The translations under genes were made by a program, and so were the position numbers. Source: Quillaja saponaria (lineage: Eukaryota > Streptophyta > Magnoliopsida > Fabales > Quillajaceae). Taken from it: DNA of 64,000 bases. The number at the start of each line of letters is the position of its first letter. Within the stretch, counting starts at the first letter, position 1. Location of the stretch: contig CM055607.1 in assembly GCA_029379385.1 (NCBI GenBank), forward strand, positions 28,517,235-28,581,234, read 5' to 3'. Positions 44,001 through 59,000 of the stretch are shown one piece after another. The notes beneath the pieces were generated by a model that saw only the letters and a program-made list of their open reading frames with translations, was not told the DNA's origin and made no database searches.

Positions 44001-47000
44001 CTATAAATACTGGAAGTAGAGATAACAAGGAGTTTAACAAAGTTCAACCACTGGATAGTATATTGGGAGGTAGTAGTGATAGGATTTTTACTCCTCTTAG
44101 TAAAGAAGAATTACAATATCTCAAGCACTTATTAAGTAGACTAGATTGCAATTCTCATATGGCATCTTCTTCCGGTTTTGCTAATGCTCAAGACCATGGA
44201 TTATAGACTCAGGTGCTTCAGACCATATGATGGGTAACTCCAACAGTTTTTCTTCATATTTCCCATGCTCAGGTAAAGAAAAGGTTCGAGTAGCCGATGG
44301 TTCTTTTTTCATCCATTTCAGGAAAAGGTTCCATTCGTTGTACTCCTTCCTTGAACTTTGTCATCCGTTCTTCATGTTCCAAAATTTTCCATGAATCTTT
44401 TATCTATTAGTACTGTTACTAAAGACTTAAATAGTACTGTATCCTTTGATTCGTCTTCTTGTATCTTTCAGGAACTGGGAACAAGAAAAGTAATTGGCTA
44501 TGGTAAAGAGCAGGATGGGTTGTATTTGTTAGAATATGGTCCAGGGATCTTGTCTAAAGCTGATATTTGTGATCAAGCTCTTTAAAGGAGTTCTATAACT
44601 TCTTCACAGCAGGAGTTGGTTCAGTGGCATCGTCGCTCAGGACATCTATCCTTTTTGGTTTTGGGAACTATGTTTCCTAAGTTACTCAAGCAGTGTACTC
44701 TGAGTAATTTAACTTGTGATATTTGTGATTTTGCGAAACATACACGCTCCTCTTATTCTCCAATGAACATTAAGAGTCCTTCTCCCTTTGTGCTTATACA
44801 TTCTGATGTATGGGCCCTAGTCGGGTTTCCCCATTATCTGGTTATAAGTGGTTTGTTACTTTCATTGAATGTTATAGTCGAGCTACCTGGGTGTATCTTA
44901 TGTGTGCAAAGAATGAAGTGTTTCAATGTTTTCAGATGTTTCACAAGATGATTTGCACTCAGTTTGATGCTAAAGTAAAAGTTTTGAGAAGTGATAATGG
45001 TACTGAGTATATTGAGGGGTCCTTCCAAAACTATTTTTGTGATTATGATATAATTCATCAAACTAGTTGTGTTAATACTCCTGCTCAAAATGGTGTTGCA
45101 GAACGAAAAAATGGACATCTATTAGAGGTAGCAAGGTCGTTGATGTTCACTATGAATGTTCCTAAAATTTATTGGGGGGATGCAGTTCTCTCAGCAGCTT
45201 ATCTTATCAATTGGATGCCATTACAAGCTCTCGATTTTAAGACTCCTGTGGATCTTCTTCTTGGTAATTGTTCATTCATTGTTCCTCCTAAAGTGTTTGG
45301 GTGTGTTAGCTTTGTGCATGAGCATAGAAAGGACATTAGTAAACTTGATCCGCGAGCTTTAAAATGTATCTTTATTGGGTACTCTACAACTCAAAAAGGA
45401 TATAAATACTACCACCCACCTTCTAGGAAGACTTATGTTAGTATGGATGTCACTTTTGGGGAATCTTATGCCTATTTCTCTTCGCCATCTCTTCAGAGGG
45501 AGAGCAATTATGAAGAAGAGTTGACTCATCGAGGTCAAGGAGAGTGGATATCATCTTTGGAGTTGACTTATGGAAGACAGGAGGAGGGAATATCATTTGT
45601 GGAAGAAGGTAACATGGAGAAGGAAAATGAAGAGATTGTAAATAAGAAAAGTGTACTGGAGGTTGAGAAAGGGAATGATGGTGAAAAGGGTGAAACTCTT
45701 AATGGCAATAAAGGTCTTATGAGATTGGCAAATGATGATTTGCTTACATACAGTCGCAGAAAACTATAAAGTTACAACCATCGAAAATGCTTTACCTAGC
45801 CAAGAGTCAATCCTGAACTCAGTTTCACAGCCAACACAAGCTCCTTTGAATTGTAAGTCTTCAGATCCTACTCCTTCTTCAAATTTACCTTGTGATACTC
45901 CTATTATTGATGATATTAATCTCCCTGTTGCAACTAGAAAAAGAGTCAGGACATGTACTCATCATCCCATCTCTAATTATGTCTCATATAATTCATTGTC
46001 TCCATCCTATAGAGCTTTCTTGTCTTCTTTATCCTCTGTATCTATTTCACAGGGTTGGAAGGAAGTACTTGCTGAACCTAAATGGAATGATGCCATGGTT
46101 GAGGAAATGAAAGCATTGTCCAAAAATGATACTTGGGAACTTACTAGTCTTCCTTGAGGAAAACAGACAGTTGGCTGTAAATGGGTCTTTACCATTAAGA
46201 GGAAAGCTGATGGGACAATTGAGAGATACAAAGTGAGGCTTGTTGCAAAAGGATTCACTCAAACTTATGGGGTAGATTATCAAGAAACTTTTGCTCCAGT
46301 TGCCAAGATGAATTCTATAAGAGTTTTTATCTCTTGTACAGTGAATCTTGGTTGGGATTTGCAACAACTGGATGTGAAGAATGCTTTCTTGCATAGAGAT
46401 CTTATAGAGGAAGTTTATATGGAGATTCCTCCAGTGTTCTCTTGCCAAAAGACTGAAGGGAAGGTTTGCAAATTGAGGAAGTCCCTGTATGGTCTTAAAC
46501 AGTCTCCTAGAGCATGGTTCGATAGATTTAGAAGGGCAATGTTATCTTTTGGGTATCAACAGAGTAATGCTGATCACACTATGTTTATTAAACATTGCAA
46601 TAGGAAGGTTACTATTCTCATTGTTTAGGTTGATGATATAGTTAGTGACAGGAGATAACCCTGTAGAAGTGTCTAGATTAAAAAATCACCTTGCCAGAGA
46701 GTTTGAGATAAAAGACTTGGGAACACTCCGATACTTTCTGGGAATTGAAGTAGCTCAGTCTAAAAAGGGTATTTTCTTATCCCAAAGAAAATATGTTCTT
46801 GACCTTTTGGAGGAGATTGGTATGCTTAGATGCAGGCCTGCTGACACACCTATAGAATCTAATCTCAAGTTGCATAATGGTGATGGAGAATGTGTTGATA
46901 AGGAGAGTTACCAGAGATTGGTTAGGAAGTTGATTTATCTACCTCACACCTGGCCAGACATAGCTTATGCTGTCAGTATGGTGAGTCAATTTATGCACGA

Positions 47001-50000
47001 TCCACATTCCACTCACTTAGATACAGTTCATCGTATTCTGAGATACTTGAAATCTGTCCCTGGAAAGGGACTTTTGTTTGAGAATCACGGAAGCTTAAAG
47101 ATTGAAGCATATACCGATGCAGACTGGGCTGGGTCACTCGATGATAGGAGATCTACCTCGAGATATTGCACATTTGTTGGTGAAAATCTAGTTTCATGGA
47201 GAAGTAAGAAGCAAACTGTAGTTGCTAGATCAAGTGCAGAAGCAGAGTATAGAGCAATAGCACATGGAACTTGTGAGTTGTTATGGCTAAAAAAGCTAAT
47301 GCAAGATCTTAGGCTAGCTTGGGAGAGACCTCTTATGTTGTACTGTGACAACACTGCCGCTATTAACATAGCTCACAATCCAGTACAACATGACAGGACA
47401 ATACACATTGAGATTGATACACTTTATTAAGGAAAAGCTAGATATAAGATTAATTTGTATACCTTTTGTAAGATCTGAGAATCAGCTTGCTGATATCTTT
47501 ACTAAAGGTCTTGGTAGTTGTGATTTTCATCCTAATGTTTGGAAGATGGGCATGAGAGATATATTTGCTCCATCTTGAGAGGGAGTGTTGGTGTATATAC
47601 TTTTGTATAGGGTATTTGTGTCTTTCCCTTTAGGAGTATATATATAGGTTGCAATTATTTGAATCAATACAATATGAGATTTGTTCTCCAAAACTTAATT
47701 GTTTCCGATCACTTCATGATTGTGGGATAACTGGTAATCCAACAAGAAGCTAAACTGATGGTTTACATGGAAAGAATACTTATTGACCTTTGAAGCAAAA
47801 TATCTGTAAAATATTTTTTTTATTATTTATTGAAGTATAGAACAACCAGGATCTCATAAAGTAGCAGATCAAAGGATGTCTAAGACGTGAAGACATTGAT
47901 AAAACTCACCAGTTCCTTGTTTGAATTGTTCGTAGAAATTCCATCTGTTTCAGTGGGTTCGCTGGAAGTTTTCACACTATAAACCCGACTGTAAGTTGAC
48001 TTCAGCCTGTTTAGTATCCCACTATCGGTGCTTGCTTGTTCGCTCTCACAAGCAACATTTTGTTTGTTGTCTTGCTGAACATTTTCCCTTGAGGAGAATT
48101 TCTCGTTCCTTAGTTTCCCAAAAAGTTCAGCTGAAGAAGAGAAGACAGAAACTGTTCTTGAGAGTGTCCGTGGAACATCCTTCTTGGAGTTAGGAAGAGA
48201 TGAAAATGGACGTGGGAAAACTGAAGATGGTACAAGAACAACAGAAAAGATGCGATGAGCTCCAACTCGTGTTTCATGATCTGGATGGACAATAGCTTGG
48301 AGTAATTGATGAAACAAAGCTTCAGGGAATGCCTACAGGAGTAAAGTTTCAACGCAAAAATTATCTATAGTACTCCATGTAAACAAACAAACCAAGAAAG
48401 CAATTACAAGTATTTACATCTTGCCTTGTTTTGATATGACAAGTTTGGTAAGGATGCTATAATTTGAGCAGTACGATAAACAGCGGAGACAGTGGCTCTG
48501 GCTATAACTATAATAGTCGAGATACTGTCCATCATCACTGCCATAACATCAATAATTGGGCCTGCTTCGCCAACCTGTACAAAATTTGTAGATCTGTTCA
48601 GTTTCTCTGTGATAAATCTAATAATGAACATCAGTGGAGTTTGAAGAAACTTACGCAGATCCATGATATTCTTAAAACTGAAAAGACAGCATAAACTAAA
48701 TGCAAAAAGCATTGCGACAAAAGTTCAGCTGGTTTTGGTAACCAGAATATCGGTGCATAAAAGAAATTCAACAAACTGGGGGAGCTGAGTCACCTTATTT
48801 GCTAACTGAACAAGGCAGTTGTCCACTGCTTCTCTGAATTTTATGTTCCAATTAATTACATCAGTACCCAGGTTTGCATCATCAAGTGAACAGTGTATAC
48901 TCTTCCGCAAATGTCTCAAGACATCACTTACTGCACCAATTATTGCTACAGTAGGTTTAACCTTAGCATGTTGCGCAAGTGAGGTGGTAACTTCAACAAT
49001 GTCCAGCTGCATGTTGGGTTGTTTAAGGACATTTTTATGATCAAGATGTTTGATCAATATTGATAGCAAAACATGTGTGTTTTGTCCTGAGCATAATGGT
49101 GCAAGATTAATGAACAAAATGATAGCGTCGACCTCAGAGGAATGTAGAATACAAGTATATACCAGAATTATCCATTAGAAATTGCATATCCTTTAGTATG
49201 ACAATCGCAAGACCACATTCTACAGACCACAAGTTCCCATTATCAAAATATCGGAATAGAGATTCCAAAACACGACGCATTGTAGTACCCTCCTCCGCTA
49301 AGCTAGCCATATTATGCAGGCAAACCCTGGACCAAAAGAAGGGATTCTTGACATCTTCCCTGAGGGAATTCAAGATAAATAAATCAATGAAACAAAATTA
49401 ATCAAACAGATGAAAGTAAAAATCTATTTCGAAGAACTTTGTGCTGAGAGAGTTTACATTGTTACATTTAGTTCGCCTTTGTCATTCACAATTGATCTCC
49501 AAGAAGGAACTGCCAATTTGACATCTGGCAACATAGAGGCATGACACTCATTTTTTAGCACTTCTTGGACCCACCTATTCTGAGTACCATGTTGGGCATG
49601 ATTACTGTCCACATTCTTCTTAGGTACTTCATAATTTTCCAATACTACCGAAACAATCTGTCCCATGAATTAGAGCAAAAATCTGCTAATAAGCTCAAGA
49701 AGATATTAATAATCATTCCATCCATATAACTAATAACATTTATAAAAATTGGCTTTGCAGATACAAATATCAAAGTGAGTGGATCCAGATCCTCCAAACT
49801 CAGTAATTAAAGTCCTTCCAGCCAATAATGTTGGGTAATGATATCATATCATGAAGTTCTTGACATTCTTTGGAAACTTGAAAAGTATTGATTAATTATG
49901 GAAGAATAGTTTAAACATGGTAGTTTAAATTCATAAATTCCGTAGAGTTGAATAGCTCAGCACCTATTCCAGATAAAGTGAGTGAGTAACATTAGCATAT

Positions 50001-53000
50001 CAAATCTCTTAGGCAGAGATCTAACTCGCCACAGCTTACATGTTTATATATAAATCTTGTGACGTATTACAGTCACATTCTCCATTTACTTATCCTTCTC
50101 AAGCCAATCAATGTTACTAACAGAAGGATCAAAGAATATGACAACAATAACAATGAAGTGTAAAAAAATTGAGTATGTGACATTATGTATCAGTTTTCCA
50201 ACGTTGTGGGAAAACTATAAGAAGTACACAACTAAAATTTTAATAAAACAGAAGAAAGAATTTGCCAATAAATAAATCCTCTACCACAAAGTATCATCCA
50301 AAGGAATTAAGCACAGCTAGGATCTTTTTTATTCAACAAGCTATTCAGAATCACGGAGCAATTTTTAACTGGATAGGGTAACTGTCGAAATTTTGTAACA
50401 TAGTATGACCAAACTCTCAAAATTCTATGTGGGGTCAACCTTAATAAGAAAAATTAGTCAAAAGACAAAACTGACAAAAAATGGTCTCAAGAAAGAAAAA
50501 AGAAAATTGTCCCCACAATTAAGCTTTTCTCATCAATCTCTTGTCTTATTTGATCATGAGACATCTAATCCGCAACGCCTATGGATATTATGTCCAATTC
50601 CATCTTGATAATGGACCTATTTGTGTTGACTAAAAGATCTCCGATGGCCCTTCTAATTATATTTTCCCATTTCCACTCTTTTGTGGACACCAAGGGTACA
50701 TTTTTTTTTTTTTTGTTGCAGGTAAAGGGATTTTCAAATACACAAAAGCCCTAACAATTGAAGGAAATAGATAAGAAGGAGACTTATACTTTTTCTTTTC
50801 ATCTCCTTTTTTCAAATCCTTCATACTCAAAAAATTGATTATATTGAGAGAGATTTATGGGATTGTATTAACAAATGGTCAAAATATGCGATTTCTTTAT
50901 CTCTAATTTTTTTATTAAATTCTCTTATAGTTTATTACAATTTTAAGTGAAAAATAACATGCTTTTTGAAGATACTTATTCATTTATTTCATTGCACCCA
51001 CTGCTCCACCCCTTGGTTCTGACTAGATCAAAAACTATATTCCCACTAAACAGAAAAGTACAAAAATTACAATCAGCAATGGTAGAAAGAAAATGATACA
51101 TAATAAGTAGATAAACTTTCAATAGTATTTACAGTATTACAAATATTCTTACATTATCAAACTCGACTGATATGTGAGAATATTCACCCATGAACCAAAC
51201 CTACATAAGGAAAGTATATCATTCAATTTTGAGCAATATAATATACAACCTGCACTAGAAAAAATCTAGTTTGTGCTGGGAAGAAATCATAAATTTCCAA
51301 CACTAATTCATAGGATCCAATCTCAATGCAAGGAAAAAACGGAGTACATAGAAGCGAATGTGATCATCACAATTTATAAACACACCATGCACAAATTGAC
51401 AAATTGCAAAGTGCTTTGCCAGATTCTATTTTCTCTTCATAAGTAATAGTAAAAGAAGTCAAGTAGATGCCAAACAAAAGGTACAAAAAGCAGGCAGGAG
51501 GCATCAAGAGCTGTCATCAGATATACACAGGTCAACAGCATGGTTATGCAACATGGTCATTGTTAAATGTGTTCTGAAGTTCCCTTTATGTCAGACCTCT
51601 GAACCAAAGAACTAGGAGAGGTTATGAATTAAGAGTATTATCTGGACTATTGGGGATGAGATTAGGGAGGATCATCCAAGATAGTTTGGACTTGTATAGC
51701 TGGAGATGCAAATGGCCTGGTGCAAAACAATGAGAAAAATCAAATAAGATTGAAGTAAATAAGAGGGAGAAAGAGAATGATGTACTTTGAAGTGATAAGG
51801 AAAGACATGTTGTGGGAGGGTGAGGGAAGAGCGTAGCTATTCTACTTTTACCTTAGACCTTGAATGTATTACAGATAGAACTAAAAAGAGAGAATCCATG
51901 TAAAAGATTATAGTAGTTTTGGTTAAGGATTCATGTAGCTGACAACAAGTTGTGATTAAGGCTTTTGTTGTTGACTTTGTTGCACTGGAAGATGTTTCAT
52001 AATCATGGACATATGTGCTCTTACAAAGCACAAAGATGAGATATTTGGGAATTTGGCTTGCATAAGAGAGAAAAGACAAAAAAGAAAAAAAAAAAATTAT
52101 AGGGGAGAAGATGCTTATCTCAAGATAAGAAAGATTAATATTGCTTTAAATGGAAGGATTTCTTTGTCACGTACATAATAATAGATAAATAAAATATCAC
52201 AAAAACCAAAACCAGTTGTTCCGCAAAATAGTTCATTCCACAGCCACTTGCGCAAAAGGTCAATTATCGCCTCTAGATCCTCATGTTCCATTGTACAAAA
52301 ATTGTATCTAGTTGCCAATAACTGCAAGACTGAGAACAATGGCAAAGCTCCATGTCAATGTCAATAATTATGTTCACCTTCCTGCTAATCCTACCCTACA
52401 AGAAAATACTAACAATAATCATCTCAACTAATCGATTTATGTGATAATACAAATCTGGTCCCACCAAGTCAACATAACACAAAGCTTGCCATCTGTTAAA
52501 CTAAGATAATAGATTAATTGGAGATCATAACTGTAACTAACTAAACTAATCTCTAGCATTCCTTTCCTTGGGTTAACCGAGCTGAACTAGGGATATATGT
52601 CTGTATTTCCTGACTAAAAATATACTCCCTGGGTCATGTATAATGTTAAGTTCCTGAAAAATCAAGTTATAGCTGACAATTAATCGAAAATACTGTTATA
52701 TCTTTCATCTGCTTTTAGCAAAATGCAAGGGGTGCAATCTTAACGTTTAAAGATACATCTGCAACAAATTGAAATGAATACCATTGACGAAAGGGCTTGC
52801 AGACTGGCTGAACGAAGATTTTGTGCCTGTTCATCTCTTCCTACTTCTTGAGCTAATTGACAAAGTTTTGGGATAAACCCTTCTAAGTTGAACATGTAGG
52901 TCCCATCCCTCTGTAAAATGCAATATAATGAAATAATTTTAGAGCTTTGTACGAAGACACTTAATGAGGTTGGAGACAACTCACATCTGATGTTAGGTAA

Positions 53001-56000
53001 CCTATTTATCATGGAAAAGCACAAAACTAAAGAACCAAAAGCACCAAGAGCACTTACCTGATTATTTACAAAGTCAAAAAGAGTCTGACATCCTATAATT
53101 CTTATTTCGTCATGACGTGTTTGATCCAGCAGAGTGTGCATAATGCTTAGCAAGCTACTCGCAAACAGTGGCCTATCATTAAACATAAATAGGATAAATC
53201 CAACATTAGTATTCTCAAAGTTGCGACAAGTTGGGCATGACGATTAGGAATGTTGACTGCAGAAGGGAATTAGATAAACAAGTATCAGAATTACAGATGC
53301 AGTAATCCAGCACCATTATACAAAACAGCCATAAATAGACCACATATTCAATTACAGTTTAAACTGTGCATCACTAAAACTCATCCAGATACATAAAACA
53401 ATATTATATTATACTTTCTATAAATCTAGGAAAGTATCCAAGCTCAAAACCTGAAGGACAAGAAGTAAAGCGTGCAGTGTGAAAACAAATGAGTCACCGA
53501 CATCAGCTTAGCAAGATTCCATTGTAACTTGAAGGATGTACAGGTTAGCATTTTTACAAAACACATCTTGATGCAAGAAGTTAAGGAAATCCCAAGACAC
53601 TGCAACCATAGCTCCATATTTAGAACTAAAAATACATGCAGGCTAATTAAATATATTTTTAGTCCTTTTAAATTTAAATAACCCTATATTTACTGGTACT
53701 CTGGTAGTGTAGTAATTTTGCAGATTCATGTTTGTAGGGCTATTGGTTAGAACTTAGAAGTTGTTAGTCCACCCTACCTTAAAATTTGTTTCAGGTGAAA
53801 ATTGTATGACCTGCTTATCTAATTTTAACCAATAAGTCATTATCAACTCTTTGTTTAGAGAATCCACACATACTTTTCTTGATAGCTAAAGTTATTAAAT
53901 CCAATGCACATTGACCTATTCACACCAAATAACGAAAATTAATTTCGAGATACCGTTTCAATAAGTCTGAAAACGAAAATGATTTGAGAAACAGTATGAA
54001 AAAGGCATGAAAATACTATTTTTTTTGAAAACCCATGGAAACATATAATCAAACACATATTATAATAATTATAAGTATTCGAAATGACTAATTTAGTATA
54101 TAGAACTCTCATAAATACATATTAAAAATAAATCAATGAATAAAAAACTTTAACATATACTTGCAAATAAAAGGAAAATATAAAATTACAATCACATTCA
54201 ACCAAGGAGGTTTGTGCATATCCAATATTAAATAGATTCAAACAAAATCTAAATAAATTAAATTAAGATAAAAATTAGCACAAAACAAAAGGACAAGAGG
54301 ATAGAAATAAATTAAATTAATGAAGTTCTAAATAAATTCTAAATTCTTTCATCACTTTAAAAAAGTTAAATTAAGATAGCTAAAAAAATACCTCAAAAAA
54401 TTAATTATTGAAGAAAATACATAATACAATTTTAGATAATAAATACAAATAATATTCATTAAGTAAAAACAATGTAATTCTCAATTTCTTACATTTTATT
54501 TTATTAATATTAAGAATGTCAGATTTGAGAAAACCTAACAATTTATTTGTTCTCTATATAATTTTGACATAAAATAAAAAATATTTATTTCTACTATCAT
54601 TTTAAATTTGTACAAAGAAAAAATTTAGGTTTTAACAGGCGGAATTGGGCCAGCTAAAGTTCAGGCCAAACCATTGTAAGAGAAAACAAAACAAAAAATG
54701 AAAGGAAAAAAAAAAGCCCACGCAATGTTGCATTCATCTTCTTCACCTAAACTTAGGGCACGATGATTCGCAGTGCAGAGCTGATCTACATCAACTAGGA
54801 AGATTTGATTATAATTTCAGCCATAATCAACCTTCTTCTATCAATTCAATGTTTGTGTTGAGTGTTTCATTTTGAAACAGTAAAAACCATACCGTTTCCA
54901 CTGAATCAAGATGAGTTCGTTTCTGTATAAGAGATTCATTACCATATATGTAGAAACCAAATCCATTTGCTCGAAACGGCCAAATCAACACCAATTTTTG
55001 ATCCTTGGTTCACACATGATAGATGCATACATAACCCATAAATACTTGGTCTAACCTACTTATATGTTGGACAACCAGATGATCTAAGGAATAAAACCAA
55101 GCAAATCCTAAACAAAACCTTATTTTTACAAATTGTAATGGTTTTAAATTTCTTTCATCTCTTGCTTTTTCTCCTCCTTCTTCTTTCTTTTCTGTTTCAT
55201 ATTTGACAAATAGGAGAAATCTCATTGAGGGGTAAGCTAAGCCACTGCTAATCTTTCTTCATCTCTATTTTCCTTCTTGTCATTTGTTTTAGTTGAGTGT
55301 ATGTGTTTTTTGTTTTTGTTTTTAATTTCAAAAGAAGGAAAAAATATGAGATCTAAAAAGAACTACAGCATAACACTTTTTTACCATGTTCAAAAATTGT
55401 TGATCTGTCTTTATTTTTTTACTATCATCAATTTAGGGCTAACATATAGTGATTTTGTCATCATTGTTGCTGCTTCCCAAATTGTCAACTTTATCTGGAC
55501 CAAACTAACTACTGGTGAGGATGGTTTTTAGGCTTTTTGGCTAACTTTCTCTATTAAATTTCTGAGTTCAAGTACATTGGTTTAGTTGAGGTTTATTCTA
55601 AAAATCAAAAAGACCTCCACCATGAATATCCTACCTACATATGTCCCATACAAATAAACCCCATATCACAAAACTCTGGAGCCTTACTGCATCTCATCTT
55701 TAGATCCGATCATAATTGATTTATTATGTGAGCAAGCATACAAGACTTAATATTCAACACCATTGCTACAGTTAAATGTCAAGCCTAGCAGTAGGACTGA
55801 TTAAAATCACACACTACACTTCAACAATAAAAATCCCCTCAGGTTAATAAAGAAACTATGTAAATCTCGTAAGGTTTTTCTTACTTCAACATGTATGCCT
55901 AAAGACCTTGGTCCATGAAAAAAGGGTATTGAAGAAACCAAGGTATGTAGGAAGGACTCTAGAGTTACATAACAAATTGAAGTCATGAAAGGTACCTCTT

Positions 56001-59000
56001 GGAATTTTCTTTCAGACGTTACAGTAAGTAGAATGTTTTCATGCATGTAAACAAAGGTTTTTGTTGAATCTAGCTAACTCCTAAAATTTTTCTTTTCTTT
56101 AGGTCATGAGGAAAATTTACTCATTTTATCTTTTTCTTGACAAAGCCTTATTTACAAAAGAAAGAAGATAATTTTTTCCATGCGCAAAAAGAAATAAAAA
56201 GAAGAATAAGAAGTAAAAGAATAGATCCTTATGTGATTGTCTTCTATATAAACTCCACAATGATACATGTTAGAATATAATATTACTATGTAGTCACACA
56301 TTGTTTAGATGTGAAAGTCTATGTATCATTGTTTACTATAAATAAAGCTTATGGGTGTAGTCTTTGGATTTATTCAAGCCATGACCCTTTTCTCCCTCTA
56401 TTTAATTTACATGGTATCAGAGCTTAGGTTTTGATCTAGATTTATTTTAAGTTAGAGCCATCACCTCTTCCATACCAAAAATCCAAAATCTCATATCTAC
56501 ATTAAACCAGACCTACCTACTCAAAACCGCAATCACAATCGCATTGCCCACCTCAAGACCAGCTGGCTAGTAAGCTCACTACCATTCTCCGACCACCAGA
56601 AAACTCATTGGAGCATTCGAATTTGGCCAAATTTTCTCCCTGTTTAGAATCGTTGTGCTTTTTTCTTCATACAACTTCGTTTAGATCATCTAAAATGGTC
56701 TGAACTGGTTTTGGTTAGTTGAGAAGTCAGGTTTGGAAGTTACTAGAAGAGTTATATTCTAGTTTTAATGATCCTAATCGGCTATATGACCTTTCTCAAG
56801 GTATATTTCAAGCACAAAAGGGTACAAAGTCTCATTCAACTTATTTTGGAAATTTCAGAAAGGCATACAAGGAATGGAATATGGCGCTTCCTATTTTTGC
56901 AGATAACAAAGCTATGCAGGAACAAAGAGAGCAATTGGCTTTCCTTGCATACTTGGCTGGTTATCCTTTTGGTTCAGATCAGATTCGGGCACATCTCTTA
57001 GGAGGATACAAGATTCCAACTTTGTATGTTGCTTTTTCAAAGATATTGCAAATATCTTAAGGTTCTTCTAGTGACTCTCCTCATGTGGAAATTAGTGAAA
57101 ATTCTGCTCTTGCTACTCAATTTAGTTACAGACATTCCTAGAGTGATTTTGGTAGAGGACAAATACGTGGTCGTTCTTTAGGTGGTGGGCGAACTAGTTC
57201 AGCCCGTGGGCATTCTAGTGGTCGAGGTCCTATCATATGTTACAACTGTAATGAACCAAGACATACCAAGTACCATTGTCCCAAATTCAAATTCAGTAGC
57301 TGCTTCAAAGAATGGATAGGAATCTCAGTTATATATTCCTCCTTTAGTGTCCATGGATGAAATGGTTCAAATTCCAATGTATAATCATAATCAGGTCCTT
57401 CAGTATCAGATCGGTTCTTCTTATTAGACTAAGTCATCTAATTCTTCTTCTCTTGCCCAGAAACATAACCATGCCATATGTCTTTCCACTGCTACTCCTA
57501 AATGGATTTTTCATTCTAGATGCACCGATCACATGACGGGAGACTCAGGTAATTTTGATCAGTTTAAAAAATGTTATACATTTCCTGATGTTAGATTGGC
57601 TGATGGCTGCACTAGTTGAGGGTATAGGGACAGTGTCCCTTTCACCTACATTATCATTGTCATCTGTCTTATATCTGCCTAAATTTCCTTTGAGCTTACT
57701 TATTGTTAGTCAAATTACTAAAACTCTTAATTGTTGTGCCTTATTTTATATCCTTCCCATTGTATCTTTCAGGATCTTAGGTTGGGAAAAGAGGATTGCT
57801 TTTGGCCATGAAGTTGGTGGTCTCTATGTACTTGTTTCTTATTCAGTCATCCTTCCAGCTGTGCATTATGCTTTTCCTAGTATTTCCTAGTATGCTTTAG
57901 CCGTTACAACTTCATTGTCGCCTTGGTCATCCTTCCTTGGTAAGTCTTAAGAAATTAGTTCCTAGTCTTAATTCTGTTTCTACCTTGAATTGTCAATCGT
58001 GTCAGTTGGCTAAACACAATCATGTCTCATATATGCCTTGAATTGTCAATCGTGTCACTTTTGTAGATGATTATTCTCATGTAACTTGGTTATTTTAATG
58101 AAAGTACATTATGAGCTTTTGTCTACCTTTCACAATTTTTGTACTAATCAAAACTCAGTTTGGCATTGAAGTTAAGGTTATTCAAAGTGATAATGCAAAA
58201 CAGTACAAATCGGCTTCCTTCATTTCCTATACGCATGCTAATGGCATGTTGCAACAAACTTCATGTAATAGTACTCTTCAATAGAATGGGGTAGTTGAAA
58301 GAAAAATCAATATTTAATAGAGACTACTAAGGCCTTAATGTTTGGTATGAATGTCCCTAAACATTATTGGGAAGATAGTGTATGGATAGCTTGTTATTTG
58401 ATTAATAGAATGCCTTCCTCTGTTCAAGAGATCCCTTATAATGTTTTAGTAAGGGCCGTTTTTCTTTGTCTCTTAGAGTGTTCAAGTGCGTTTTCTTTGT
58501 TTGTGACCATTGTCCTGGATTAACTTAGATCCTCGTGTGTTGTGTTATGTCTTTTTTTGGTTATTCTCACACGCAAAAAGGGTAGAAATGCTCTAGTCCT
58601 GAGCTAGGTTGATTGTTTGTCTCTGATGATGTCATTTTCTTTGAGTCTACATCTTTTTTTCCAGAACTTGCCTCATCTACGACCCCAAATAGGACCTTTC
58701 AGATGTTATCATCATTCCCCACTTTTACATCGGATCCTTCACCACCGTTGCAGGTTTCAAAACCTTTACAGGTTACACTTATCATGTTAAATAGCTGACA
58801 ACTACCTCTACTCCATTGGTTGCTTCGTCTGATTCTTCATGCTCCTACTTCTGCAAAAGATTTGCCACTTGCTCTTCATGCAGGTACACGAGCTTGTACC
58901 AGACATCCTTTTTCTCATTATGTTTCATGTGATCACTTGTCTCTTCTTTTTGTTATTTTATTCCTATTGTTTCTTCGTATTCTATTCGTAAGACTGAGTC

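Larger units (their letters stand above)
43255..47700 (+). mobile_element. Ty1/copia LTR retrotransposon, full-span but degenerate
   Basis: The two LTRs (43,255-43,369 and 47,586-47,700) start TGTTGGTGTATATAC and are about 115 bp long with roughly ten differences by eye. A 5-bp duplication GTTTC flanks the element (43,250-43,254 and 47,701-47,705). The primer site TGGTATCAGAGC (43,370-43,381) fits initiator tRNA-Met, and a purine tract TTGAGAGGGAG lies before the 3' LTR. The element sits in intron 11 of the EFR3-like gene in the opposite orientation. The order protease, integrase, reverse transcriptase, RNase H is that of copia. Stops and frameshifts show that it cannot move by itself. Confidence 0.93.
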
